A DNA stretch of 64,000 nt from Akkermansia muciniphila. GTDB lineage: Bacteria; Verrucomicrobiota; Verrucomicrobiia; Verrucomicrobiales; Akkermansiaceae. Of the stretch, positions 34,115 to 43,682 are shown one piece after another (within the stretch, counting starts at the first letter, position 1; every line of letters starts with the position of its first letter). The notes under the pieces are model-generated. The model was not told where the DNA came from. It searched no databases and saw only the letters and a list, made by a program, of their open reading frames with translations. Both the position numbers and the translations under genes were made by a program. Location of the stretch: assembly GCA_947624785.1 (NCBI GenBank), contig CANQLV010000005.1, forward strand, positions 124,001 to 188,000, written 5' to 3'.

Positions 34115-36496
34115 ATGAAAGACCTCTCCCCCAAGAAGGAATTCCCGGATGCCGGCGGCGCGGCGCAGGTTTCCCTGCTTCCCAGCCCCAGGGCCATCAT
34201 GGGCCGGATTGTCCGGAAATGGTACTGGTGCGTGCTTTCCCTGTGCGTTTGTCTGCCCCTGGCCTATTTGTACGCGGCGCGGCAGCCCCAGGTGTACGGA
34301 AAGGCCACCACCATCCTCATCAAGGATGATTACCCCAGGGAATCCGTGGCCGCCACGGTGCTGGCCTCCACCAACGGAATAGTCAACACGGGCGCCACCA
34401 ATCTGGACAATGAGATTTTCCTGCTTTCCTCCCATTCCCTGCTGGAGACGGTGGTGCGGAATTTGAAGCTGGACGTCACCTACTGGAAGAAGAACGGGTT
34501 CCGCAAGGTGGAAATCTACCGGGACTCCCCTGTTGCGGTGCAGTTCACGCAGGAGGGAAAAACGGCTGACGCCAGGTTCCTGGTGATTCCCGTTTCCGGA
34601 ACGGAATTCCGTCTGGAAAAGGATGAGAAGGATCATCACGGGCACGAAACGGGCGCCTTCGGCAAGGAAATCCGGTTTGACTCCCAGACCTTCATCGTGG
34701 AAAAAACGCCCAAGTTTGACGAAGCCAGCCTGAACGTTCCCGTGATTGTCAGAAGAACCTCCGTAAAGAATGCGGCGATGGGGCTGGGAAGCGGCCTGAC
34801 CGTCAGAAAGGCGAGCGGAAAGAATGATTTGATCAACATTTCCATGCGCTGCAATAATCCGGTGAAGGCGGAGGATATTCTGTACAGCATCGTCCATTTT
34901 TACAATGAGGCGTCCCTGGAGGAAAAGAACAAGCGCGGCACGAAGACGAACGAGTTCATCGGAGACCGCCTGGACGTCATCAGTGATGAGATGAAGAAAA
35001 ATGACCTCGCGATTGAAGATCTGAAAAAAGAGACGGACGTTCTGACGGACCTGTCCACGGCCCTCACGGAGGAATATGAGAACAGCCTCAATGACAAAAA
35101 GGATTTGAGAGAGCTGGAGCTTGAAATCAAGTCCATAGAATACCTGAAAAATTACCTGGAACAGGAGGCCGAACATGACGCCAGGCTGGTGCCCATCAAT
35201 TCAAAGATAGCGGACATGGGCATCCGGGACCAGATCAGCGTTTTCAATGACACCCTGCTGAAAAGGACGAGCTTGAAGGTGAATGCCGGGGACAACAATC
35301 CGATTGTCCGCGAACTGGAGGCCAATTTGAACTCCCTGAAGGACGCGTTGAAGCGTTCCGTGAATAACTACTATACGTCCCTGCTGGTCAAGAAGAGGAA
35401 CGTGCAGGACCAGCATGAGCGGACGCGGGAGCATATCAAGAATGTTTCCAGCAGGGAAAGGGCCGTCAACCACATTGAACGGGAGCAGCGCGTCCGGGAA
35501 TCCCTGTACGTTCTCCTGCTGAACAAGAGGGAGGAAAATTCCCTGGCCCTGGCCGCCACGGAAGACAATGCGCGGATGGTGGACGGCGTGCGGGGCGGCA
35601 ACGGTCCGCTGGAGCCGAACGTTCCCAAGATTTTGATGGTGGGTTTTCTGGCGGGGATGGCCATTCCCGTATTCCTGTGCGTGGTCGCGGCCATGCTGGA
35701 TTCCGGCGTGAAGCGCCGGAAGGAAATAGAAACCCTGACCGCCATTCCCGTGTACGGGGAACTGCCGCGCAAGCCGCGGAAGCTGAAAAACCAGGAAATC
35801 GTGGTGAATCTGGAAGAACCTTCCGAGCTGTCCGAATGCTTCCCCCTGCTGGCGGAACGCATGGTGGCCCTTTCCGACGGGAACGGGGGAAATCCCCTCA
35901 GCGTCCTGATTACGTCCACCTGTTCCGGGGAGGGGAAGACCTATCTCTCCGTGAACCTGGCCCTTTCCCTGGCCGTGGCCGGAAAGAAGGTGCTGCTGAT
36001 GGATATGGATTTAAGGAAGGGATCGCTCAGCGCCCTGCTGGGCGGAGCCGGAAAGCCGGGCCTGGGAGACCTGGAACAGGCCGGGGAGGGCGGCTGGCGT
36101 TCCCTGGTGGAACAGTCCCCCGTTTCCGCCCACCTGGATTATTTGTTTGCGGGAACCGTGCCGGACCATCCCTCCCGGCTTTTGCTGCATGACCGCATCA
36201 GGAAGCTGATGGAGGAAGTGAAGGAGCAGTATGACTTCATCTTCATGGACTGCGTTCCCTATTCCTCCCTGGCGGATGCGCGCATCGTCGCCCGGCTGGC
36301 GGACGTCACCCTGTACGTCATGCGGGCCGGCTGCGTGAAGAAGCGTGATTTGGCCGGATTGCAGAAGGTCTGGAAAAACGGAGAGCTGAAGCGCATGGGC
36401 ATCGTCCTTTGCGACGTGGAGCCCCATGGCCGTTCTTCCCGCAGGTATGCCGTGTACAGGAGCCTGGATACCTCCTCCCCGTGCGCGGGAAAATAA
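34115..36496 (+). CDS. Wzc-like polysaccharide co-polymerase with BY-kinase domain
   Basis: A 793-residue inner-membrane protein that controls polymer length and export. The Wzz domain begins near residue 30, with a first membrane helix at about 36-55, a long periplasmic coiled-coil part to about 505, and a second helix near 506-528. The cytoplasmic kinase has Walker A SGEGKTYLSVNLA near 607, Walker A' VLLMDMDLRKG and Walker B FIFMDCVP near 707. The C-terminal tail holds only two tyrosines (RRYAVYRSL), fewer than the usual tyrosine cluster. The ATG at 34115 is four bases after the Wza stop. Confidence 0.93.
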   Translation: MKDLSPKKEFPDAGGAAQVSLLPSPRAIMGRIVRKWYWCVLSLCVCLPLAYLYAARQPQVYGKATTILIKDDYPRESVAATVLASTNGIVNTGATNLDNEIFLLSSHSLLETVVRNLKLDVTYWKKNGFRKVEIYRDSPVAVQFTQEGKTADARFLVIPVSGTEFRLEKDEKDHHGHETGAFGKEIRFDSQTFIVEKTPKFDEASLNVPVIVRRTSVKNAAMGLGSGLTVRKASGKNDLINISMRCNNPVKAEDILYSIVHFYNEASLEEKNKRGTKTNEFIGDRLDVISDEMKKNDLAIEDLKKETDVLTDLSTALTEEYENSLNDKKDLRELELEIKSIEYLKNYLEQEAEHDARLVPINSKIADMGIRDQISVFNDTLLKRTSLKVNAGDNNPIVRELEANLNSLKDALKRSVNNYYTSLLVKKRNVQDQHERTREHIKNVSSRERAVNHIEREQRVRESLYVLLLNKREENSLALAATEDNARMVDGVRGGNGPLEPNVPKILMVGFLAGMAIPVFLCVVAAMLDSGVKRRKEIETLTAIPVYGELPRKPRKLKNQEIVVNLEEPSELSECFPLLAERMVALSDGNGGNPLSVLITSTCSGEGKTYLSVNLALSLAVAGKKVLLMDMDLRKGSLSALLGGAGKPGLGDLEQAGEGGWRSLVEQSPVSAHLDYLFAGTVPDHPSRLLLHDRIRKLMEEVKEQYDFIFMDCVPYSSLADARIVARLADVTLYVMRAGCVKKRDLAGLQKVWKNGELKRMGIVLCDVEPHGRSSRRYAVYRSLDTSSPCAGK

Positions 36497-36517
36497 TTCG
36501 TTTCAGAAGCCCGTCTT

Positions 36518-37651
36518 ATGCCGCGTTCCCGTCTGAAAGTCCTGTTCCTGGTGGAATCCCTGTCCGGGGGAGGAGCGGAGAAAATTCTCTCCGGGCTGGT
36601 GCGCGGCCTGGACCGGGAGCGTTTTGACGTGACAGTGTGCACGGTGGTGGACTGCGGCCCGTACCGGGAGGAAGTAGGGAAATGCGCGCATTACCGCACC
36701 ATCGTGGGCGGCCGGGGCTGGCTTTACCGGCTCAAGTACGCGCTGGTGTACCGTTTTCTGCCCGCGGGCTGGATTTACAAGTGGTGCATTGCCGGGGATT
36801 ACGATGTGGAGGCGGCTTTTACGGAAGGGTTTCCCACGCGCCTTCTTGCGGCCGCTCCGGAGGGGAAGGCCCGGAGAATTGCGTGGGTTCATGTGGACCT
36901 GGAGGCCCGGCCCTGGACGCAGGGGCTGGTGTTCCGGTCGCTGGAGGAGGAAAGGAAGGCTTACGCCCGGTTTCAAACCGTGGCGCATGTGTCGCAAACC
37001 GTCAGGGAGGCGTTTGAACGGCGCTTTGGAGCGCATGCCGGGTCCGTCGTCCTGCACAATCCGGTGGACCGGGATGCCGTACGCTCCGGAGCCGCCGCCG
37101 CGGAGGAAGTGCCGGAAAAAAGGCGTTTCCGCTTTGTTTCCGTGGGGCGTCTGGAGGAACAGAAGGGCTTTGACCGGCTGATTGCCGCGCTGGCCCGCTT
37201 GAAAGAGCGCGGATGGCAGGCGGAACTGGTGATTCTGGGGGAAGGAAGCCGTAGGCGGGAGCTGGAAAGCCAGGCCGCCGCCCTGGGAGTGGCGGACTCC
37301 GTGCTGATGCCCGGCTTCCGCGAGAATCCCTACCCGTGGATGGCCTCCGCCGATTTATTCGTATGCAGCTCCCGCAGCGAGGGAATGAGCACCGTGGTCA
37401 CGGAGGCGCTGGTGCTGGGCCTGCCTGTTCTGGCCGTGGAGTGTTCCGGCGTGCGGGAACAGCTTGGCATGGGAAGGTTCGGGCGCATTGTGGAAAATCA
37501 TGATGAGGCGCTGGCTGGCGGCATGGAGGACTTCCTGTCCGGCAGGGAATCCTGTGAAGAGTGGAGGGAAAGGGCGGCCCGGGGGGGCGAGGCGGTTGCT
37601 TATGAAAGCGCCGTGCGGAAGGTGGAACATTTGCTGGAGGAAATGAAATGA
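36518..37651 (+). CDS. Family 4 glycosyltransferase
   Basis: A 377-residue GT-B transferase. The N-terminal domain starts VLFLVESLSGGGAEKIL, with the Gly-rich loop typical of GT4. The donor domain has SVGRLEEQKGFDRLI, the VILGEGSRRRELE segment and CSSRSEGMSTVVTEALVLGLPVLA, whose Glu binds the nucleotide sugar. It closely resembles the next gene, so the two are tandem duplicates with probably different linkage specificities. The stop overlaps the next start (ATGA). Confidence 0.92.
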   Translation: MPRSRLKVLFLVESLSGGGAEKILSGLVRGLDRERFDVTVCTVVDCGPYREEVGKCAHYRTIVGGRGWLYRLKYALVYRFLPAGWIYKWCIAGDYDVEAAFTEGFPTRLLAAAPEGKARRIAWVHVDLEARPWTQGLVFRSLEEERKAYARFQTVAHVSQTVREAFERRFGAHAGSVVLHNPVDRDAVRSGAAAAEEVPEKRRFRFVSVGRLEEQKGFDRLIAALARLKERGWQAELVILGEGSRRRELESQAAALGVADSVLMPGFRENPYPWMASADLFVCSSRSEGMSTVVTEALVLGLPVLAVECSGVREQLGMGRFGRIVENHDEALAGGMEDFLSGRESCEEWRERAARGGEAVAYESAVRKVEHLLEEMK

Positions 37652-38796
37652 AGAAGGTGGCGTTTTTTGTCAACAGCCTGTCCGGCGGCGGTGCGGAAAA
37701 AATTCTGCAAACTCTGCTGAACCGCTGGAACGGAGACCGGTGGCAGGTGGTCCTTTATTCCGTCAGGAAGGAGGACATTCCGCCCGGCTACCCCCGGAAT
37801 GTATCCGTCCGTTTTCTGTTTGACGCCTTCCGGGAGGAGGACGGCCCCTGGGCGCGCCTGTCCGTCAAAATCAGGAACGGCCTGAAATTGCTGGTTTACA
37901 GGCATTTTCCCCCTTCCGTCTTCTACCGCTTGTTCATCCGCGGAACCTATGACGTGGAGGCGGCCTTCATTGAAGGCTACGCCACGCGGATAGCCGCCGG
38001 CTCCCCCCATGCCGGAAGCCGGAAACTGGCCTGGGTCCATATTGACCTGGCCGCCAACCACTGGACGCTGCCGGCCTACCGGAACGCTGAAGAGGAAAAG
38101 GCCGTTTACCGCCGTTTTGACACGGTGGCCTGCGTCTCCCGGGATGTCCGGGACTCCCTGCTGGCCCTGGCCGGCCCCTTGCAGGGCGCCCGGGTGGTTT
38201 ACAACCCCGTGGACGTTCCGCGCGTCAGGGAAAAGGCTGGGAAATCCGTTCCGGAACGTCCGGAGGGGGATGTCCTGTTCTGCGCTTCCGGCCGTCTCGT
38301 CCGCCAGAAAGGCTTTGACCGGCTGGTGACGGCGTGCCGTTATCTGGCGCAGGAGGGCTTCTCCTTCCATCTCTGGATTCTGGGGGAGGGGCCTGAAAGG
38401 AAGGCGCTGGAGCGCATGATCGCGGAGGGGAACTTGCAGGGCAGGATATCCCTGCTGGGGCAGCTGGAAAATCCGTATCCCTACGTGAAGGCGGCGGACT
38501 GGCTGGTCTGTTCCTCCCGCAGCGAGGGGTATTCCACCGTGATTTCCGAGAGCCTGATTCTCGGCACGCCCGTGGCGGCCACGCTGTGTTCCGGAGTCAG
38601 GGAGCAGCTTGGGGACGGGGAATTCGGGCTGATTGCGGAAAACCACGTGCTGGGGCTTTACCGCGCCCTGGAAGATATTCTGACGGGAAAGGCGGACCGA
38701 CGGGACTACTGCGGGCGGGCGCTCCGCGGGGGAGCCCGGTTTGACCTGGATGGGCAGATGAATGCCGTGAAACGGCTTTTTGAAGAAACGTGCTGA
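37648..38796 (+). CDS. Family 4 glycosyltransferase
   Basis: A 382-residue GT-B transferase and sister of the preceding gene: both share SLSGGGAEKIL, the YDVEAAF segment, AWVH-x-DL, FDRL and the C-terminal SSRSEG motif followed by CSGVREQLG. The donor domain has SGRLVRQKGFDRLV and WILGEGPERKALE. It overlaps the upstream gene by four bases and is six bases from the next. The sugar it adds cannot be deduced. Confidence 0.92.
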   Translation: MKKVAFFVNSLSGGGAEKILQTLLNRWNGDRWQVVLYSVRKEDIPPGYPRNVSVRFLFDAFREEDGPWARLSVKIRNGLKLLVYRHFPPSVFYRLFIRGTYDVEAAFIEGYATRIAAGSPHAGSRKLAWVHIDLAANHWTLPAYRNAEEEKAVYRRFDTVACVSRDVRDSLLALAGPLQGARVVYNPVDVPRVREKAGKSVPERPEGDVLFCASGRLVRQKGFDRLVTACRYLAQEGFSFHLWILGEGPERKALERMIAEGNLQGRISLLGQLENPYPYVKAADWLVCSSRSEGYSTVISESLILGTPVAATLCSGVREQLGDGEFGLIAENHVLGLYRALEDILTGKADRRDYCGRALRGGARFDLDGQMNAVKRLFEETC

Positions 38797-38802
38797 ATTG
38801 CC

Positions 38803-39828
38803 ATGCCCTCCGTATCCGTCATCATTCCCGTGTTCAACGCCGCGCCTTTTCTTGAAAAATGCGTGGGCTCCGTGCTGGAACAGACCTTTACGGATTTTGA
38901 CATCTGCCTGGTGGATGACGGGTCCACGGACGGGAGCGGCCCGCTGTGCGACAGGCTGGCTTCCGGGGACGAGCGCGTGCGGGTCATCCATCTGGACAGG
39001 AACATGGGGGTTTCCGCCGCCAGGAACCGCGGCATGAAGGAAACGGACGGAAGATGGCTGTGCTTCATTGACGGGGATGACTGGGTGACGCCCTCCTACC
39101 TTCAGGAACTGGTCTCCGCCGTGGAGGACGGGGCCTGCGACCTGGTGGTGGAAGGGCTGTGTTCCGTCCGCGCCGGGAAAAAGGATGAAGTGACGGTGCC
39201 GCAGCCCATGGAACTGGACGCCAGGCCCGGAGAGGAGGAAGCTTGGGTACGGCTGTTCCGCTCCTTCCTGCTCTTTGGCCCGGTGGTGAAATTGTACCGC
39301 CGCACCCTGCTGTCCCGGCATTCCATCCGTTTTCCGGAGGACGTTTCCTATGGAGAGGATCTGATGTTCAACATGGCGTACCTGAAATACATCAGGCGTT
39401 TGAGAACGGTGGACAAGGCCGGATACTTCTACCGCCGGGCAGAGGAAGGCACCCTGTCCACACGCTTTGTCCCGGAAAAATTCATCTGGATTGTCAGGCA
39501 GTTCCGCCTGGAGCGGAAATACTTCCATACCAGGGGGCTGGAAGGGGCGGCGGTCGAGGAATACCTGGCCTTCCGCTGGTGGGGGCTGGTGTACAACGCC
39601 CTGTTTGAAATATACCGTTTCCGGGACCGGTACGGCCTGGCGGGGCGCATGAAGGCGGTGAGGACCATTGTGGGAACGCCGGAAAACAACCTGCTGCGCG
39701 CCTATCCCGGGGTGTTCCGCTGTCCCGGGTGGATGAGCATGTGTTTATTCAACCGCTGGCCTTTCTGCCTGTTCCTGCTGATGGAAGGGGCGCGTGCCGG
39801 AAAAAATAAATCGAATGGGCATGCATAA
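38803..39828 (+). CDS. Family 2 glycosyltransferase
   Basis: A 341-residue GT-A transferase with VSVIIPVFN at the start, LVDDGSTDGSG, the FIDGDDWVTPSYL metal-binding segment and a helical C-terminal half with YGEDLMFN, which is common in capsule GT2 enzymes. It ends inside the beginning of the pyruvyltransferase-like gene, a short overlap that suggests coupled translation. No signal peptide is present. The catalytic base region cannot be assigned more exactly. Confidence 0.92.
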   Translation: MPSVSVIIPVFNAAPFLEKCVGSVLEQTFTDFDICLVDDGSTDGSGPLCDRLASGDERVRVIHLDRNMGVSAARNRGMKETDGRWLCFIDGDDWVTPSYLQELVSAVEDGACDLVVEGLCSVRAGKKDEVTVPQPMELDARPGEEEAWVRLFRSFLLFGPVVKLYRRTLLSRHSIRFPEDVSYGEDLMFNMAYLKYIRRLRTVDKAGYFYRRAEEGTLSTRFVPEKFIWIVRQFRLERKYFHTRGLEGAAVEEYLAFRWWGLVYNALFEIYRFRDRYGLAGRMKAVRTIVGTPENNLLRAYPGVFRCPGWMSMCLFNRWPFCLFLLMEGARAGKNKSNGHA

Positions 39829-40984
39829 GATTCTTTTATATCCCCATGGAGGCAGCGGCAATCACGGCTGCGAGGCGATCGTCAGGTCCACGATGCTGCT
39901 GCTCCGTCCCGAACAGGGCGTTCTGTTCTCCTCCGCGTGCGGGGAAGACAGGCGTTACGGGCTGGAACAGGCGGTGAAGGTGCTGCCGGAACAGCGGCCC
40001 ATCCGGAGGTGTTCCTCCGGGTATGCGGGCGCGTGGCTGCGGCGGCGCGTGCTGGGCGTCCGTGACGCCTTTGACCGGCTCGCGTTCGGCGGCATCGTGA
40101 AGGAAAGGGCGGACCTGGCCCTGTGCAGCGGAGGGGACAACTACTGCTACGGGGAGCCCGTGCATATCTATTTGCAGAACGACCTGCTGCGCCGCGCCGG
40201 CGTGCCCACCGTCCTGTGGGGGTGTTCCCTGGAACGGAAGGACATGAAGGGGAGGATGCTGGAAGACCTCCGGGCCTTTGACCTGATTGTGGCGCGGGAA
40301 TCCCTGACCTGCGACGCCCTGCGGGAATGCGGGTGCTCCCGCACGGTGCTGTATCCGGATCCGGCGTTTGCTCTTCCGGTGAAGGAGGCTCCTCTGCCGG
40401 AAGGCTGGAAGGCGGGGAACATGGCCGGCGTCAACGTCAGTCCCATGATTATCGGCCATGAGGGAAGGGCCGGAGCCGTGATGGAAAACTATGCGCGGCT
40501 GGTGGAATACCTGCTGGAAGCTACGGAGATGAATGTGGCCCTCATTCCCCATGTGGTATGGCCCGGCAACGACGACCGGAAGCCGCTGGGCGAGTTGGAG
40601 GAGCGTTTCCGGCACACGGGGCGTGTCGTCATGGTCGGGGACGCGCCCTGTGAGGAACTGAAGGGTTATATCTCCCGGTGCCGTTTCCTGGTGGCCGCCC
40701 GCACCCACGCCTCCATTGCCGCCTATTCCACGGGCGTGCCCGCGCTGGTGGCGGGGTATTCCGTGAAAGCCAGGGGGATTGCCCGCGATTTGTTCGGGAC
40801 GGAAGACGGCCACGTGCTGCCCGTGCAGGTTCTGGATGATCCTGACGAACTGCGGAAGGCGTTTGTCCGGATGATGGAAAGGGAAGATGACCTGAAGGCC
40901 GCCTATGCCGAGAAAATTCCCGCGTACCGGGAACGCTTGGCCCATCTGCCGGGGGAACTTTCAGCCCTGTTGAAACGGTCATGA
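39815..40984 (+). CDS. Polysaccharide pyruvyl transferase family protein
   Basis: A protein of about 389 residues with the PS_pyruv_trans pattern: the N-terminal GGSGNHGCEAIVRSTM loop, a central LALCSGGDNYC segment, WGCSLERKD, and near the C terminus CRFLVAARTHASIAAYSTGVPALV, the conserved (R)xHAx-x-A segment. Such enzymes move a pyruvyl group from phosphoenolpyruvate onto a sugar, adding negative charge to the polymer. ATGs at 39815 and 39821 both overlap the end of the preceding gene. The final ATGA overlaps the next start. Confidence 0.85.
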   Translation: MGMHKILLYPHGGSGNHGCEAIVRSTMLLLRPEQGVLFSSACGEDRRYGLEQAVKVLPEQRPIRRCSSGYAGAWLRRRVLGVRDAFDRLAFGGIVKERADLALCSGGDNYCYGEPVHIYLQNDLLRRAGVPTVLWGCSLERKDMKGRMLEDLRAFDLIVARESLTCDALRECGCSRTVLYPDPAFALPVKEAPLPEGWKAGNMAGVNVSPMIIGHEGRAGAVMENYARLVEYLLEATEMNVALIPHVVWPGNDDRKPLGELEERFRHTGRVVMVGDAPCEELKGYISRCRFLVAARTHASIAAYSTGVPALVAGYSVKARGIARDLFGTEDGHVLPVQVLDDPDELRKAFVRMMEREDDLKAAYAEKIPAYRERLAHLPGELSALLKRS

Positions 40985-42171
40985 TTGCGTATGTTTCCAT
41001 CTTGTCCGTCCTGCTCCTGCTGGTCCTGGCCGTGGTCTGCGTGGACGCCTGGCGCTTCCTGGGGACGCTGGCGGGGCGCTTCCATATCGGGCGCTGGCAG
41101 GACCGGCGCGCGTGGCAGGAGGCCCTGGCCCGGACGGCGGCGGCATGGACGCGGCGCATGCCGGCCGTTCCCAAGAGGGACCAGGGCAGGCGCATCCTGT
41201 GGGAGATGGCGCGGGGAACCTACGCGGACGCCGCCATTCAGGGGTGGCAGGCGGCGGGATTGTTCCTGGGGCTGCATGCCTATGCCGCGGACAGGAAGGA
41301 TGAGGCGTTGAAGGAAAGGCTGTGCCGCAGTCTGGAGGAACATGAACTGGTGAAGAATTGCCTGGCCGTTCCGGAGCCGGAACGGTGGGAGGCGGACCGT
41401 CTGCTGCTGGATTACGCCGTGCTGGAGGCCGGATGCCGCGGAGCGGACCGGGTGGCGGAGGCTTCCGCAGCGCTGCTGGAATCCCTGCGGACGGAGGCGG
41501 GAACGCTGGCCTACAGGCGCAGGCAGCCCGGCGTGCGTTACGTGGATACGATCGGGCTGGCCTGTCCTCTGGCGGCCTCCTGCGCGGCACGTACGGGAAA
41601 AGAGGAATACTGGAACCTGGCGGTGAAGCAGGTGGAGGAATATGACATGGCCCTGCTGCCGGGTTCTTCCTTCCCCGCCCACGGCTTTGAAATGGAGCGC
41701 GGCTACCCGCTGGGGCTGTATGACTGGTCCCGGGGCCTGGGCTGGTATGCGCTGGGGTTGTGTGAGCTTTACCGCCTGATGGCTCGGCACGGGAGGCCGG
41801 AGGCGGATGGAATGGCCCGGCGCATTCTGGAGCTGGCGGAGGAACTGCTGCCCCTGCAAAAGAAAAACGGCGGCTTCGGCTGGATGGTCGCCAGGCCGGA
41901 ATCCGTCTTTGAATCTTCCGGAACGGCCCTGCTGGGCCTTCTGCTGCTGGCCGCTTTCCGCATTTCCGGAGAGAAGCGTTTTCTGAAAGCCGCCTTCCGT
42001 GCGGAAAAGGCGCTGATGGGAGTGACGCGCCGCGACGGCGTGCTGGACATGTGCCAGGGGGATACCAAGGGCATCGGCATGTATTCCGACGTGTGGAACC
42101 TGATGCCGTTCGCCCAGGGAATGGCCCTGCGGCTGGGCGTGGAACTCAACGGGGAGGAGGGGAAGGCGTGA
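40981..42171 (+). CDS. Membrane-anchored GH88/GH105-like protein
   Basis: A 396-residue protein with one N-terminal hydrophobic segment (residues 2-24) that should anchor it in the inner membrane, followed by an (alpha/alpha)6 domain. The YVDTIGLACPLAA segment (Asp near 188) and YDWSRGLGWYALGL near 246-258 match the pattern of unsaturated glycuronyl hydrolases of families GH88 and GH105, in which an Asp drives hydration of the unsaturated sugar. Late segments ESSGTALLGLLLLAAFR and YSDVWNLMPFAQG also fit. Such a domain in a biosynthesis operon suggests trimming or release of the polymer. It overlaps the genes at both ends. Confidence 0.8.
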   Translation: MIAYVSILSVLLLLVLAVVCVDAWRFLGTLAGRFHIGRWQDRRAWQEALARTAAAWTRRMPAVPKRDQGRRILWEMARGTYADAAIQGWQAAGLFLGLHAYAADRKDEALKERLCRSLEEHELVKNCLAVPEPERWEADRLLLDYAVLEAGCRGADRVAEASAALLESLRTEAGTLAYRRRQPGVRYVDTIGLACPLAASCAARTGKEEYWNLAVKQVEEYDMALLPGSSFPAHGFEMERGYPLGLYDWSRGLGWYALGLCELYRLMARHGRPEADGMARRILELAEELLPLQKKNGGFGWMVARPESVFESSGTALLGLLLLAAFRISGEKRFLKAAFRAEKALMGVTRRDGVLDMCQGDTKGIGMYSDVWNLMPFAQGMALRLGVELNGEEGKA

Positions 42172-43682
42172 GAACGCTGAACTCCGGCAAGAACTTTCTG
42201 GTGACCGTCAGCCTGATGGCCACGATGACCCTGCTGGGTTTTGTGACGCGCAAGCTGTTCGTCAATGAAATCGGCGTGGAATACCTGGGCCTCAACGGCC
42301 TGCTGACCAACATCTTGGCGGCGGTGACGCTGCTGGAATCCGGCTTCGGGACCAGCGTGGTCTTCCACCTCTACAAGCCGCTGGCGGAGAACGACCGGCC
42401 GCGCATCCTCTCCCTGCTGCAATTCTACCGCAAGGTGTACCGCATCATTGCCGCCGCCGTCCTTGTGCTGTGCCTGTGCCTGTATCCGTTCCTGGGCTGT
42501 TTCATCAAGGACGAGGGGCATCTGGACTACCTGGCGCTGGTTTATTTCATCTTCGTTTTCAACTCCATCCTGCCGTACCTGACGGCGTACAAGAATTCCC
42601 TCATCAACGCGGACCAGAAAAATTACAGGCTGGGCGCCATCAACTTCGTCTACCAGGTGGGGCTGAACCTGTCCAAGCTGGCCATCCTGTACTACACGGG
42701 CAACTACGTCCTGTACCTGGTGGTGGAATCCCTGTTCCTGGCGGGGTTCAACGTGGCGATGGTGCGCAAGGTGGACGCCCTGTACCCCTACGTCAGGAGC
42801 AAGGTCTCCCATGCGCTGGACGCCGTGACGAAAAGCCAGATCGTCGTCAACGTCAAGGCCCTGTTCCTGCACAGCGTGGGCGGCTACTTCATGCATTCCA
42901 CCAGCAACATCGTCATTTCCAGCTTCGTGGGGCTGGCGGCGGTGGGCTTCTATTCCAACTACATGCTGGTGGTGGGGACCATCTCCACCTTCATCATGCA
43001 GGTGATCAACAGCATGGCGGAAAGCGTGGGCAACCTGATCGCCAGTGAGGACAGGGGGCATGTGTACGAGATTTTCAAGCGGGTTTTCCTGATCAACTTC
43101 CTGATTTCAGGGGTGTCCTCCATCGTTCTGCTGAACACGCTGAATCCCTTCATCGTCTGGTGGCTGGGGCCTGAATACATGCTCTCCGGGGCCTGCTCGT
43201 TCGTCATCATCCTGAACTTCTTCGTGGTGGGCATGCGGCGTTCCGCCATGGTGTTCAAGACCAAGGCGGGCATCTTCCACCAGGACCGGTACTCCCCGCT
43301 TCTCCAGGGCGTGATCAACGTCGTGCTGTCCGTCACGCTGGTGCAGTGGTGGGGGATTACGGGCATGCTGCTGGCCGCGACGCTCAGCCTTCTTTCCATC
43401 GGCGTCTGGCAATTCCCCCGGCTGGTGTACAGGCATGTATTCCACCAGCCCCTGAGGCGGTACTTCGTCACGTACGGATGGTACCTGCTGCTGGCGGCGG
43501 CGGGATACGCGCTGACGTACCCCCTGTGCGCCCGTTCCTATTTTTCCTCCCCCTTGGCGGACCTGTTCATGTGGGGCATCATTTCCGTAGCCATTCCGCT
43601 GGGGCTGGACGTTCTCGTCCTGTTCAGAACTCCCCCCTTCCGCGGGCTGATGGGCCACATGCGCACGCTGGTATGCAGATGA
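42168..43682 (+). CDS. Wzx-type oligosaccharide flippase
   Basis: A 504-residue polytopic protein with about 12-14 hydrophobic segments, the MATE/MOP fold that moves lipid-linked repeat units across the inner membrane. The GTG at 42168 overlaps the preceding TGA and has an excellent ribosome-binding site (GGGGAGGAGG eight bases upstream); an in-frame ATG at 42051 lies within the preceding gene and would add unrelated residues. The N-terminal GFVTRKLFVNEIGVEYLGLNGL and the central QIVVNVKALFLHSVGGYF segments resemble capsule exporters. With EpsG it completes a Wzx/Wzy route. Confidence 0.92.
   Translation: MRTLNSGKNFLVTVSLMATMTLLGFVTRKLFVNEIGVEYLGLNGLLTNILAAVTLLESGFGTSVVFHLYKPLAENDRPRILSLLQFYRKVYRIIAAAVLVLCLCLYPFLGCFIKDEGHLDYLALVYFIFVFNSILPYLTAYKNSLINADQKNYRLGAINFVYQVGLNLSKLAILYYTGNYVLYLVVESLFLAGFNVAMVRKVDALYPYVRSKVSHALDAVTKSQIVVNVKALFLHSVGGYFMHSTSNIVISSFVGLAAVGFYSNYMLVVGTISTFIMQVINSMAESVGNLIASEDRGHVYEIFKRVFLINFLISGVSSIVLLNTLNPFIVWWLGPEYMLSGACSFVIILNFFVVGMRRSAMVFKTKAGIFHQDRYSPLLQGVINVVLSVTLVQWWGITGMLLAATLSLLSIGVWQFPRLVYRHVFHQPLRRYFVTYGWYLLLAAAGYALTYPLCARSYFSSPLADLFMWGIISVAIPLGLDVLVLFRTPPFRGLMGHMRTLVCR

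Noticed and set aside
41769-43061. 430-codon minus-strand frame opposite the GH88-like and flippase genes
   Set aside because: It spans the junction of two well-supported + strand genes and has the Val/His/Gln-rich composition of an antisense shadow.
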